Source: Acanthochromis polyacanthus (taxonomy: Eukaryota; Chordata; Actinopteri; Pomacentridae). Taken from it: a stretch of 64,000 nucleotides of DNA. A program made the translations under genes and the position numbers. Position 1 is the stretch's first letter. Each line of letters begins with the position of its first letter. The stretch spans positions 28,169,817-28,233,816 of the forward strand of contig NC_067130.1 of NCBI RefSeq assembly GCF_021347895.1. The letters run 5' to 3'. Of the stretch, positions 1-44,930 are shown in pieces. The notes under the pieces are model-generated. The model worked only from the letters and a program-made list of their open reading frames with translations, did not search any database and had not been told where the DNA came from.

Positions 1-1984
1 ATCAGACCAGATCCTGACTTGATCCTAGACACCAGAACATTGGATCGTTGTCCTCCAGGTTCAACTTTTTGACCAGCTGTGTCCCCAAGAAAAGGGTGTC
101 CACATACCGAAACATGTATTTTGTATATGCTCTAAAAGGCCAAAATCTCCATTTGTGACAAGTTTTCTTCTGATTGGGTTTCTTTTATTAAAAATTAAGT
201 TGTTTTGAAGTCAGTTGAGTTTGAGGCTCCAGGTCACTGAATAGATGTCCACATACTTTTGGCCATGTTGCACATCAGAGAGAAACCACGACACACATAT
301 TGTACCCATTTAAATAGGCAAAAAACTCCACTTGTAGCAGGTTTTGTGTTTTTAGTGTGTTTCTTTTATTTTAAATGGAGTTGATAAGGCATCTTCAGAG
401 TGACCTGGAGCCATGGTGGCCAGTTGATTCTTTGGGTTGCTGATCAAAAGGTTTTAGGTTCAATGCCCACTGCTGATATTTCTAAACTGATTGAACTTAC
501 TATGATTTAGCCTACATTGTGATATGTAGTCTTATTTAGAGAAATGGTCATTCAGATTTGGAAGTCTTGGAAAACTTGAGAGGAATCTGGACTACCTTAA
601 GGGCACTGTCATCCTGGTCCAAAAGTTTTGAGCAGCTATACCCCAAGGAAAAGGTGTCTACATACTTTTGACAACATTGTACCTGTTTAAAAAGCCCAAA
701 ATCTCCATTTGTGGCAGGTTTTGTTCCTTTAATGTGTTTCTTTTCTTTAATATAGAGTTGTTAAGGCATCTTCAGATTGACTCAGAGTAGTGGTGGCTCA
801 ACAGTTGAGACGTTGGGACACTGATCGGCGGGTTGGAGGTTCACACTCCATTGATGGCATTTCTAAGCTGATTGAAGCCTACATTGTGATATGTAGTCCT
901 ATGGAGAGCAATGGTCATCAAATCTGGTCTTGAATCTTGAAAGGTTTGAGAGAAATCTGGACTAACTTGATCCAGGATAGCAATTGTCGTCCAGGTTTTT
1001 GGCCAGCTGTACTCCAAGGAAAGGGTGTCCACATACTATTGGCCATGTTGTACTCAAAGGCCAGAATCTTTACTTGTGACAGATTTGATCTTTTACTGGG
1101 TTTCTTTCATTAGAAATTTAATTTTTATCACATCTTCTTAGCTAGTAATCTACATTGTGGCATGTAGTCCAACTTAGAGCAACAATCCTCCTAATTTGGC
1201 AGTCTTGAAATGTTGATAGAAATCTAGACTTATTTGATCCTAGATGGGAAAATATGTTGTAGCAAACGTTAATTTTTTTGCATGTTTTGTTCTTTACTAA
1301 AAAAGGAAGTTATTATGGCATCAGAGTTTTGGTGGCTCAACAGCTGAGGCTTTGGGCCGCTGGTCAGAAGTTCAGAGGTTGAAACCCCAGTGCTGCCATT
1401 TCTAAGCTGAATGTACTTACTGTGATTACTTTGTAATCCTATTTCAAACAAATGTGGACTAACTTGAGGTCATTTTCCAGCAGGTCCAACTTTTTGACCC
1501 CAATGAAAATGTGTCCACATACTTTTGGCCATATTGTACCTGTCTAAGAAGACAAAAGATGATTTCCACTTGTGGCAAGTTTTGCCTTCTTCTTGTATTA
1601 ACAATGAAAGTTACTGCATCTTGTCAGTGATTCAGAGCTGTGGTTGCTCACCAGACTTTGGGTCACTGATCATCAGGTTGGAGGTTCAAATCCCAGTGCT
1701 GCCATTTCTATGCTGAACATATTATGGTTTACAGTGTACATAGCTAGTAGTCTACATTTTGATATGTAGTTTTTGTTAAAGCATTGGTCCTCCAGACGTA
1801 GAAATCTTGGAAAATTTAAGACAATTGTGACTAACTTAGTCTCACATAGCAAAATATGGAGTCATTGTCCTCCAGGTTTAGCTTTTTAAACAACAATGCA
1901 ATGCAAGGAAAGGGTGTTCACATACTTTTGTCTTCTTATTGTGTGTCTTCCATTAAAAATGAAGTTGCTGTGGCATCTTCAGAC
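1..1984 (+). repeat. tandem array of diverged tRNA-like repeat units (grin1 intron 3)
   Basis: Related units recur with A-box-like TGGTGGCTCA starts near 414, 791, 1330, 1641 and 1988, each followed 35-50 bases later by a B-box-like GGTTCAA-type motif and then CTGCCATTTCTAAGCTGA. Between them a second motif, GTGTCCACATACTTTTGG, recurs near 97, 246, 655, 1027, 1512 and 1914. Spacing is 310-540 bases, so this is a degenerate tandem array of a compound repeat, truncated at the left edge. No grin1 exon was found in it. Confidence 0.75.
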
Positions 1985-2185
1985 CTGTGGTAGCTCAGTG
2001 GTTGAGCTTTTGGGTCATTGATCAAAAGTTTGGAGGCTTAAACCTCAGTACTGCCATTGTTGGGCTCTTGAAGAAGGTCCTTAACCCAACCTGATCCAGA
2101 GGCACCTTATTATAACTAGCCCAAACTGGCTTATGCAAAAAGAGATTTCACTGTGCTGTAATGTATTTGTGGTGAATAAAGTCTT
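1985..2185 (+). mobile_element. tRNA-derived SINE, 3' complete
   Basis: Starts TGTGGTAGCTCAGTGGTTGAG (A-box), has a B-box-like stretch near 2032, then TTGGGCTCTTGAAGAAGGTC and a tail TTTCACTGTGCTGTAATGTA ... GAATAAAGTC typical of a widespread teleost SINE. The tail flows into the pyrimidine tract of the grin1 exon 4 acceptor (AG at 2201-2202). Confidence 0.7.
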
Positions 2186-2202
2186 TGTCTTCTGCCCCTC
2201 AG

Positions 2203-35428
<33,226 letters not shown>

Positions 35429-37090
35429 AAACAATGGAGGGCGACGCCGACGTTCGCTCCCCAAGGAGAGAGGAAACGAGACGAGGGAGGAGGAGGACGA
35501 AGGATTCCTCGTTCCCTTCGCCGCCAGAAGCCGAAGCTTTTCATTCGACCGCCTGCCGACGGAGCTTTTGAGGAAGAAGTGGCTGAAAAAGAAAACAAAA
35601 ACACTGAACTTGCACCTTTTTATAAAGACAGGATTACCTGCTCTTAGATGTTCGTAGGGTCCCTGAGCATGCACAGAAGAACCCGTCCGACTCGCATATA
35701 CGACCTTTTCCTTCTGTATATTCTTAGCTAAGACTTATTTAACCTTGTTTTCATCCTTTTACTCACAGAAGTTTACTTCATGTTTGATGTTTTCCAGCTT
35801 TTAGATTTAGTTTACGGTTTTTCGGTGCATATCACTTCCGATTAGGGCCTAGAAGCCACAGCTGTAACTAGTATTTCTTTACTGCATATACTGCAATACA
35901 AGATGTACTGTAAGTTTCAATGGAGATGGAGTATTTTTAATAGGTGTGTTTTTATCTACACTTTAAGGGTTTTTAGAGATTTAATTCAATGGGGAAGCAC
36001 TAATAAGAGCTCATCCGTCAGTGAAGACAATGAAAGCATGTGTCAATAAGAGCTTTACGTATCTAAACGATGGTAATTATTGGTATTTTTAAAGGATGCA
36101 TCCGATTCTGTTCAACTTGTATCTTCCCCCAACTTTTAATTTTGCACTAATCAGAGAAATGCACGTGTTTCTATTCCTAGTGACTTGGCTTTATTACTAT
36201 TTATAGAGAGATAAGCAAGTGATAGACATTACGCATCTATTTGCAGTTTAATTGCTGTTTTTCTTTTTAACGTTGAGCCATGTTTTATTGGGACGCCCTC
36301 TTTCCTCCTCTCTCCTGCCGCAGCAGTCTTTCTCATTTCCAGTCTCAGCTAAAAAGGGGTTGCATCAAAGGGCCAGGTTTTTCACCCAACCAGCACTCGG
36401 TGTTTTTTGTGCAAAACCTCCTCCGCTGTGGCCGGAGAGCTTTTGCACGAAGGAACTGGGAGTGGATTTAAAATCTTAGCTTGGCTTGCGGGCTTCAGTG
36501 CAAGTCTTGGTTAGATGCAAAAACAGGCCGTTTCCCGTTTTCTGGAGGTGAGAAACCAACTGCTGTCAAGGTCGACCATCATGTCCTTCCTGGTGTTTCT
36601 GGCACTGCGTAGCACTTTATGCTGAGAGGGCCTCCCAAACTACTAATTCACCAAGAAATCACAACACAAATCCCTTTTTGTTGTTTTTATTTATTAGAGA
36701 AACAATCAATGATGCCACTGTTTGTTTTCGGACCAATAAGCTGCTTCTGATCACGTCTTCATTCAGGCCTGTGCATGCTTCTGTTTTAATCAGTTCGTTC
36801 CTGGATGCGTGTCGTCGTACAGCTACTAACGTTGAAAGAAATGTAAATAGTCTGGTTCTGTGTTCGGTGAGGATGACGAGGCTGCAGCTGAGAATGTCTT
36901 CTACTATGATTACAAACACACACTACAGTTGTGACACACAGGCATGCATCGCACAACACACACACACACACACACACTAAACCCCTCAAGGGAGGATTCA
37001 CGTGTTTTTCTTACCTTTTCCAGTGAAGATCTTGCATCCAACCATCTTGTTTATACAACTGTAAATAAAATATACTGACATTGCCAAGTC
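35429..37090 (+). other. grin1: grin1 3' UTR (inferred)
   Basis: About 1.66 kb from the stop codon to a candidate cleavage site after AATAAA at 37064-37069. It contains a (CA)n run near 36955-36977 and two TGTAAATA Pumilio-type motifs at 36842-36849 and 37060-37067, the second overlapping the polyadenylation signal. The end is inferred, not proven; no open frame of interest lies inside. Confidence 0.6.
37064..37069 (+). terminator. grin1: candidate grin1 polyadenylation signal
   Basis: AATAAA, 1.6 kb past the grin1 stop codon and followed by T-rich sequence. It is a canonical hexamer in a plausible place; AATAAA also occurs by chance in AT-rich DNA. Confidence 0.5.
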
Positions 37091-38084
37091 GAACCTACCC
37101 TTTGCTTTAATTTGTTTCTGGATTTGCAACTTAAAACTGCGTACATCATCAATGAATCCATTTTTGTTGTTGTTTTTAATTTAGAAATTGTATAATTTTA
37201 ACATAGGAGATGTGTAATTATCAAAGAAAGAGGAAAGGAAACATACAAAAAAGAAAATAATCCATTACTTTATGCATCAAAGAAGAGTAAGACAGTAAAG
37301 CAAATTATAAGACCTTTTTTTAATCCATCAATCTTCTTAAACAAGAGAATACATGGATATTCTTTTAAAAAAGACTATTTTTTAAAATTACAGTACAATA
37401 ACATTTGTGTATTGCTGCTCTAAAGCAATATTTTAAATTGTTGAAAGAGAAAATGCACAAAACAGACAAATAAAAAGGCCAAAATGAAGAGTGCTGAGCT
37501 AACCCTGATATTTAAATAATGTGATATTGATTTTAAGTCAATAATATCTGAAATAATCCAGCACCAGTAGCTATCTAGTTTATGCTTTTCACCTATGTAT
37601 AACAGTAGATTGAGCTTAGTTAATTCGTCAAACGTTAAACATTAATTTGGTTTCATTTATTACTTTGGCCATGACTATCATGTTGTGAAAATCATACTTC
37701 TATTAACCGCCATAATTTACACTACATTTAAAGTAATTACAACCTCCACTGACTAAATTTTCAGATTAAAACTGATGCAAAAGTACATAAGCGCGTAAAC
37801 ACAGCCAGTATTTAAACTCTGCTTAACTACAAGCAGACAATAGTGCAACTGACTGATTTTAAATATGATAAACTGGAGACTAGAAAGAGCTGAAACGAGA
37901 CTAAACACTGAACTTACATTTTATTTACTGGACAATACATTACATGGACAGAAACACAACTGAAATTGATAATTGTATTGCTGTCAGTTTGTTGAATAGA
38001 TGTGAAGAACACTATTTAGTTATTTTAATATAGAACCACAATAAAAAATACTCTGATAACATATCTTGGATGTATCACTGAGTT

Positions 38085-38352
38085 TGCATGTTCTCCCTGT
38101 GCATACGTGGGTTTTCTCTTAGTTCTCCAGCTTCCTCCTGTAGTCCAATAACACACTGAGGTTAATTGGTAACTCTAAATTGTCCATAGGTGTGAATGTG
38201 AGTGTGATTGTTGTCTGTATGTGTAGCCCTGTGATAGACTGTTACCTGTCCAGGGTGTCCCTTGTCTTCGCCCTAAGTCAGCTGGAATGAACTCCATCCT
38301 CCTCTGACCCTAATGAGGATTGCATGGTGTACAGAGAATGGATGGACGGATG
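38085..38352 (+). mobile_element. truncated tRNA-type SINE
   Basis: Matches the body and tail of the SINEs at 58766 and 53465: GCATGTTCTCCCTGTGCATA, GAGGTTAATTGGTAACTCTA AATTGTCCATAGGTGTGAAT, and a tail GAGAATGGATGGACGGATG. The tRNA-like head is missing. More diverged than the other copies. Confidence 0.75.
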
Positions 38353-40918
38353 TCTTTTTGTGAGATTGTTTCAAACTATACTGAATATTCCATGCAGTCA
38401 TAAATAATGACTTAAAGACTAGAAGAAACAACTAAAGGCATTAAAAGGTAGAACAGACAGAACTCAATATTGTGTCATTTGCAATGACCTATAGTTAATT
38501 TCCCGCCGCTGATTTAACCCTTCAAAACTGAACTCTGTATGTAGAAATGACACATTAAACTCTGATTAGTCTGCTAACTATAAAACACCATATAGACATG
38601 TTAACAATGAAAGGAAAAAATGGTGTAATTTGATCGACTCTTCAGTCCAGATCCAAACATCTCTGCTGCAGAGATTCCCATAAGAATCTACACAGATATT
38701 CCTGATCCCAAGAGGAACAGTCTCCCGTTAGCTGCTAATTAGCAACTGCTAGCATGTAAACACACTTAACTCTGATAGCAATCCTGGAAACACGACTTGC
38801 TGAACATGGTAACACCATTACTGTGTGCGTGTTTGACTCCAACAGCCTCCCTGTGGTGTTATTCTTCACAAACGCAGCAGCAACATGTTCTCTGTCACAC
38901 TCACTGTATTCTCTAATTAAATCAGGTCTGTGGTCGTTAATTAAACCTCGGTTGTCATTGTTAATTAATGACAAAGGTTAAGAGGCCGGATAGGTGAGAC
39001 ATTTGTTCCGGTCCGTCGACCTTCAGTCCTGATCGCAGCAGATGTCTGTCAGAGAGATGAATGTGAACCTGAGCGCCGATCAGTCCTCTGGAAGACAAAT
39101 AGATCCAGTATATGGGGTTTAGGAGTATTTATTTGCAGAAATTTAATAGAAAAATATGCTTTCATTAGGGTGTCATCACATATAACTGGAGATTATTGAG
39201 TTTTCAATAGCTTAGAATGACTCCTTTATATCGACATATTGAGTTTCCACAATTACCACCACTGTACAATTCAGACCAGACACCAAAACCTGAGAAATCT
39301 TTACGTTTTTACAATGATTTAGCAGCAATAGAAGGTTTTCCTATATGTTTGGAAAGCAAGGTCTAGTTGCAGTTTATAACTTCACCACTGGAGGGCTCTA
39401 AATCCTGCACACCGGTCCTTTAAGTCCTGATCTGAACCCTAAGCTTTGAGGACACATTGTGCTTTAAAGCTTCACATACAGAAAGTCATGTTGTCTATTT
39501 TCAATATGCAAAGCTGGTTTTCATGAATTTTACATAGTTTTCTACCAAACACCATGTTAACAATGTCATGTCACAGTGTCGTGTTAATAAATATATCAAG
39601 TAACAGCAGAATAATGATTGTTTCCCCTTCAAAATGTCGTAAATAAACTGACAAATATATAAAAAAATTACAGTGACAGCTTAGCAGCGGTTAGCAGCTA
39701 AATGGAATTTAACCAACATGCATGTATTATTATTTATTTCAGTGTTTTTCCTTATGTGAGATGTCAAATCGTTGTGAAAGAGACTTATTTGACTGTTTTT
39801 GGACTTGTTTCTTTGGCTTCTAAGGCAGTTATTTAAATCTCACATCACCAAAACACAAAACGTAGGTGCTGTTTCAAAGAAGAGAGTTTGGTATGTCACA
39901 AACAATGTCAGTATATATTAACATATATGCATAGGAATAAAACATTTTAAACTGAAAAAGCACTCAGAGTGCAGTACTCCACCAAGGCTGATCATTCCCC
40001 CATATAGCATTATCAGAAATTCAGCATTTTTTTTTTGTAGAAATGCAGCATTTGTTTTTGCATGCATTTGTTTATTATATGTATGGATACAGAATTGCGT
40101 GACCTAAATATGTAGCAGGTGGCAGGAATTGATGAGACTCGGAAACACCCCCACAGTTTAATCAATTGTTCCTTGTATCTTTTCCGATGGATAAGTCCCA
40201 ATAAGTCCTCAGCAGTAGATTTGTTGTAGGATCACAATCATGTGATCACCAACAGGCAGCTGACGTAGTGTTCACTTGTTGTCATGGTTACAGTGACGCT
40301 GTGCTGCTATCTCGCAATGATACACAAATCTTTAACAAATCCATGGATCCAGACTATAAGCCACATCACTGCCAAAATCACTTCATCCTTGTGTCATTTC
40401 TGACCTTCCCTGAAAAGTTCATCTACATCTGTTAGTCCATTTTTGAATAACATTGCTAACAGACAGACAGACAAACCAATGCCGATTCTCACGTAACAAC
40501 ACTGTGTTCCTTGGCGGGAGTAATAACAATGGTTCAGTTCCATTTAGCTGCATCAGTTTTATGGCCCAGAGTTTTTTCAATTTCCTATTGTGTTCCACCA
40601 TTTCTCCTCTATCATCTCTAAGGATACCTTGATTCCTGCACTATATTTCAGGTATAGAAGAGGCTTGTTGGAGGAGGTGTATACTCGTAGAAATCTTTTC
40701 TGCGCCCATAATGTATAAAAGAGACATGAAAATGCTGCAATCCAGACACCATGGAAACTGCACACCACTATTTGTTAGTGGTGTGCAGTTTTTTTTAACA
40801 GACTCTCATGTGTTACGCCTCTTTTAAACTATAAATACAAAAACATTACGTTCCTTCATTCTCATCACACTTTGCCATGTTGTAAATTTAACTATAAGTG
40901 AATATATTTTGTAAACTG

Positions 40919-41296
40919 TTATAAACACTGATCTGCTGAAAAAACACGGCGGTGGACTTTAACTAAACAACGGACAGAAGAGGCAGCTTTGTGCCACACG
41001 TCATATTTAATCGACGTCACTTTCAAAACAACAGCTCCGAGGTAAAGCTGTCTCGGTTCCTTAGCTGCCTTGTAACTCTTCATTTCCTCCCACGCATCAC
41101 TTGCAGGATCGACTAAGATGTGAGGAAAGGAATCGAGAATGTACAAAAAGCAGGTATTGTCTGGATTCCTGAGACACCTGAACACAACAGATCCATTGGT
41201 AATGTTTTTATTAATATCTGTTTTTACTGTGACAAGTTGAACTCTCGGCTGTGGTTGTTCCTCTGCATGCTGCAGTTTGGAAAGTAAAAAAAACAA
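40919..41296 (-). other. unidentified 125-codon open frame
   Basis: An ATG-initiated frame with no low-complexity sequence and mixed residues. I recognise no domain, signal peptide or membrane helix, and it has no visible splice partners. It may be chance, or part of an old insertion; it is not called as a gene. Confidence 0.15.
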
Positions 41297-41449
41297 AAAG
41301 TGCTCTTGAATTGTCGGAAATGTAGGATTTTGAGTTTTTGGAGCCTGGCAATGAATGAATGTAAGTTATTATGCAAATCCATGAGCAAGTTCACACTTGC
41401 TTGGTAGATTCTCACTCACATTAACATGACATACAGCACCTGTTAAAAG

Positions 41450-42090
41450 TAGACAAGCAACTCTGTGAAAAGGTCATTGCAAAGCACAAGTCACAAGATA
41501 TAAGAAAAACCCCTAAAAATCGCCTGGAGAACAATTAAATCTGTTAATTTGGCATGTCAATCTTCCTAAAGCAGGTCGACCTTAAAACTGAGTGACTGTC
41601 AAGAAAAAGACTAGAGAGGGAGGCCACCAAAACAGCTATGACTCGTCTGAAGGAGTTACAAGCTAATATTTAACATCTTGCTTCACATCATGTTGCTGCC
41701 ACCACCGTGCTTCACATCATGATGCTACCAAATAAACCCCCCCCAACCCCCCCCCAAAAAAAAAAAAAAAAAACAACAACAAAAAACAACCTTGTATAAA
41801 ATACATTTGTTGGGGGGTATTTTTTTATTGTTATTTTATCTGATTGTTCTGTTTTTATTTCATGATTGTCATCTTAAATGTAGCACTTTGAGATTTTTTC
41901 CTAAATGAAAAATGCATTACAAATAAAATTTATTATTACCGTATTATTCTTATTATTGCCACCACCATGCTTCATGTCATGGTGCTGCCACCACCATGCT
42001 CCACTGTGTGGATGGTGTGTTTGTGATAATGTGCAGCCTGTGATGTCACACAAACATAGCATCCAGTCTGATGGTAAAAATTTTATTCTC
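41450..42090. mobile_element. rearranged Tc1 remnants in opposite orientations
   Basis: 41455-41690 resembles the 5' half of a Tc1 transposase on the + strand (AAAGCACAAGTCACAAGAT; GAGGGAGGCCACCAAAACAG; CTGAAGGAGTTACAAGC). From 41690 the K-H-G-G-G region appears on the - strand, repeated three times (GCTGCCACCACCGTGCTTCA; 41955; 41985). Poly(A/C) runs lie between. Confidence 0.65.
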
Positions 42091-42220
42091 ATGAGCCGAA
42101 AGAAGTTTTTTCCAGCTGACTCCATATTCTCACACTCTGTCTCTAATAGGACCCTGAGAAAGGCAAATGCTGCAGAAGAAGATAAATGAGAGAAAGACAA
42201 CTACTGTAGGAAAAACATAT

Positions 42221-42520
42221 GTCAGGAGATTAGATATTGTTTAGTCTGGTGTGTCTGAGCAGATAAGTTGTCACCATGTTAGGTTAGGATCGAAATCTGG
42301 CATTCCTAACAATTACAATATATACTAAAGGTAGAAAAGAATCCTCAGAACTGATGCTGGCAATGCTCACATGAATGTGCTGCTTTGTTGTATCACTGAA
42401 TTCAGTAGACCTCATTCTCAAACAAATCATCTGAATCTACAGAGCGTCTCTGTGTCTGTCTCCTCATCGTCTCTCTGCTCCGTCTCAGTGTGGATTTTAT
42501 ATCCAGTCAGTTCCACTTTT
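42221..42520 (+). repeat. dispersed repeat, copy A
   Basis: About 300 bases related to 57464-57750 in the same orientation; shared words include AGGAGATTAGATATTGT, TCAGAACTGATGCTGGCAAT and TGTCTCCTCATCGTCTCTCT. No coding potential or known family recognised. Confidence 0.6.
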
Positions 42521-44391
42521 ATTACCAGCTGCTGCTTCACTGTGTTTGTGAACAGGATTGGGCCAAATATAATCACTTACTGAATACAATTTACTTCGGC
42601 AATATTTTTTAATTAGTAATGTAATCCACTGAATTATAGATTTTTTTTAAAAAATCTGAATATATTTCTCTCACTTCAAACATTAAAAATACTGCATTTG
42701 ATATCAAAAGATGGACACAGCCACAGATAGTCTTTGTTCTGTTTTGCCATCAGAAAATATTTTCAGTTCATAGAAATGCAAGTTATGTATTCATTGATTA
42801 TAATGAATGCATGACGATGCATTTATTTTCATGAATGTGTTTTCATTTTAATAAATACATATTCAGCGCTCAAAGTTAGTCAAGTACCCTTCGAGAAACA
42901 GTGTTGGCACAAACTACACGTTTTTTTTGTATTATACAAGCTGTAGGACACTGTTTCTTTTGTGTAAGATTTAGTTTATGCATTTTTTTTTTTTTTTTGC
43001 AAAGGCTGAATAAAAGATTTTGTAAAACTTTAGAGGAGCAAACAACCAAGAGTAAAGCTCATTAGAATGCCACACATATTCATGGAACTGGACATATATC
43101 ATAAGCCTAACATCAACAGTTTAACTAAGCATGGTTTAAAACAGTCATTCCATTTGTTTTTAGTTCACTGAGGGCTGCATCAAAAAGCCTTTTAGACATG
43201 ATTCCTTATGGTGCAGTTACATCACAGTCATACCTGAATTTGCAAATGATGGAAGTAAGTGAATTTAAAAAAAAGTCTAGTTAGTTTACAGTTATTTGAA
43301 ATGCAGAAACAAGCAAAAATAATTCAGTTTTGATGCCGTGGCTATTTGAGAAATAATGCTGGTTTGGTCATCTCTTTAACATTACCACTGCTCATAATGT
43401 TTATCTTTCATTTTGAGTGGATAAAATAATAAAACGTCTATTAGTCATATATGAGAATTAAAAAAAACAAGTAAATATTATTAACGATGTCAACCTGAGA
43501 GGACAAATTTACTTTGCTATGCAGTGGGCATTTTGCAATATGCAATACACCATGTTATTGTTTTATGTGTGTAGATATTTATTACTGTAGTCATTTTAAG
43601 GTATTTACTTTTTAATCTGACCTCCTTGTTGTTCTATAGGAGGCTATTTAGTTTTATTTATATTACAATGAGCCAATGCTTGTAATTTTGTTTGCGTCGT
43701 GTATTATATAGGTTGAATGACAATAAAGTTCTATGCTATGTAAATCTGTGCATTTATAATTGAATAACTTGGACTTTTGCAAATTCCTGGACATCACATT
43801 GCTTTTATGTCACCTAAAATTCCCTGGATTTGTTGTTTATTTGACTTGCAGTGCTTGCTTTCTTTTTATTCTTCACATCTTTCTTAAAAATTGAACCTTA
43901 ATGCACCAATCAGATGTCAAATTCCTTGTATATGAAACTTACTTTGCTATGAAACTGTTGAAGTTAAACCACTGGGTGGGAGGCAATAACTGAAGTGTGT
44001 GACTAATAATAATATTGTGTCTTTGTGGCAGTTACATCTTATTCTACTAAAGATATAAATGGAATATTGTCAGCCACTTTTTGGGTAATATTTAGCATAT
44101 TGTGTTAATAATTTGTGACAACATGAGAAGCTCCTTCAAAACAACTCATTATATATTCTGCTAAATTTAGACTCTGCAATAAAACAGGCCTTTAAAAAGT
44201 ACAAAGAGGGTATAGGCATCCAGTGAAAACTTCATTTCCATGCTTTATCCATTCAAATGAGGACAATTTGCAAGTCAGCTTTAAAACTTCACCCATTCAC
44301 ATGCAAATCCTGGATGAAAACAACCAGAGGCCCTGCAGCTCCTCAGTCCAGAACTGGACCAGAGCCAGGTCCACCAAGGAGTAATTATCAA

Positions 44392-44399
44392 TCACGTGA
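44392..44399. promoter_or_regulatory. E-box TCACGTGA upstream of entpd2
   Basis: Palindromic CACGTG core with flanking T/A, of the kind bound by USF or MiT/TFE factors, 395 bases before the entpd2 start codon. Function is inferred. Confidence 0.3.
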
Positions 44400-44513
44400 C
44401 CTGCTCCTAAATTAACAAGGAAGTGATTAGAAGCAGTATGACTCCACCCTGCCACGGCTCAATGTGAAGGAGCAGCAGGTTCCTCCAGGATAAAGACATT
44501 TTTCCTCCATGGC

Positions 44514-44930
44514 AAGGGTAGTCCTGGAGCCGGATCCATTCACCGCCCGGCTCCAGCCTCATGGAGCTGCTGCGCTCCCGGCTTGAATTCAGGTCAGACT
44601 TTGCTATCTGGAGTGAAATGTAAAGCAGGAGGCGGGCAGCAGGTGAAGCGTGAACACAATCGGGGCTGTGGAAACTCGGTTAGAAGCTATCAGACACTTC
44701 TTGATCCCACCTGGCCGCCGCGGAGCCTCTGAAGGCGGCGCTCCGGTTCCCACCAGGCGCGCAGAGGAGACGCGCTCCCCCGGTCGGTCCATCATGGCGC
44801 AGCGCTCCGCTCACCTCGTCGTGCCCATCGCGCTGCTGCTCTTCGGGCTCGTTGCCATTCTGCTGCTCACGATCCCCGCCGAAGACGTCCAGGAGCCGCC
44901 CGGGTTCATGGTGAGGTCCGCCGGGTATTT
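44514..44930 (+). promoter_or_regulatory. entpd2: CpG-rich patch at entpd2 first exon
   Basis: A local GC- and CpG-rich segment in AT-rich surroundings, spanning the inferred 5' UTR and first coding exon. This is what a CpG-type vertebrate promoter looks like. No TATA box is obvious. Confidence 0.5.
44794..44910 (+). CDS. entpd2: entpd2 exon 1 (start, membrane anchor)
   Basis: 39 codons: [20 protein letters not shown], then [19 protein letters not shown]. The start at 44794 (CATCATGG) is chosen because family members begin just before the first membrane helix. An in-frame ATG at 44650 would add 48 residues (GAVETRLEAIRHF...) and cannot be excluded. Donor GTGAGG at 44911. Confidence 0.8.

Larger units (their letters stand above)
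37091..44513. other. intergenic region between grin1 and entpd2
   Basis: 7.4 kb of AT-rich DNA with a truncated SINE (38085-38352), rearranged Tc1 remnants (41450-42090) and one copy of a dispersed repeat (42221-42520). No gene with recognisable domains; a 125-codon open frame at 40919-41296 is described separately. Confidence 0.65.

Noticed and set aside
44604..44795. - strand open frame in the CpG patch
   Set aside because: Shadow of the GC-rich 5' region of entpd2; no similarity.
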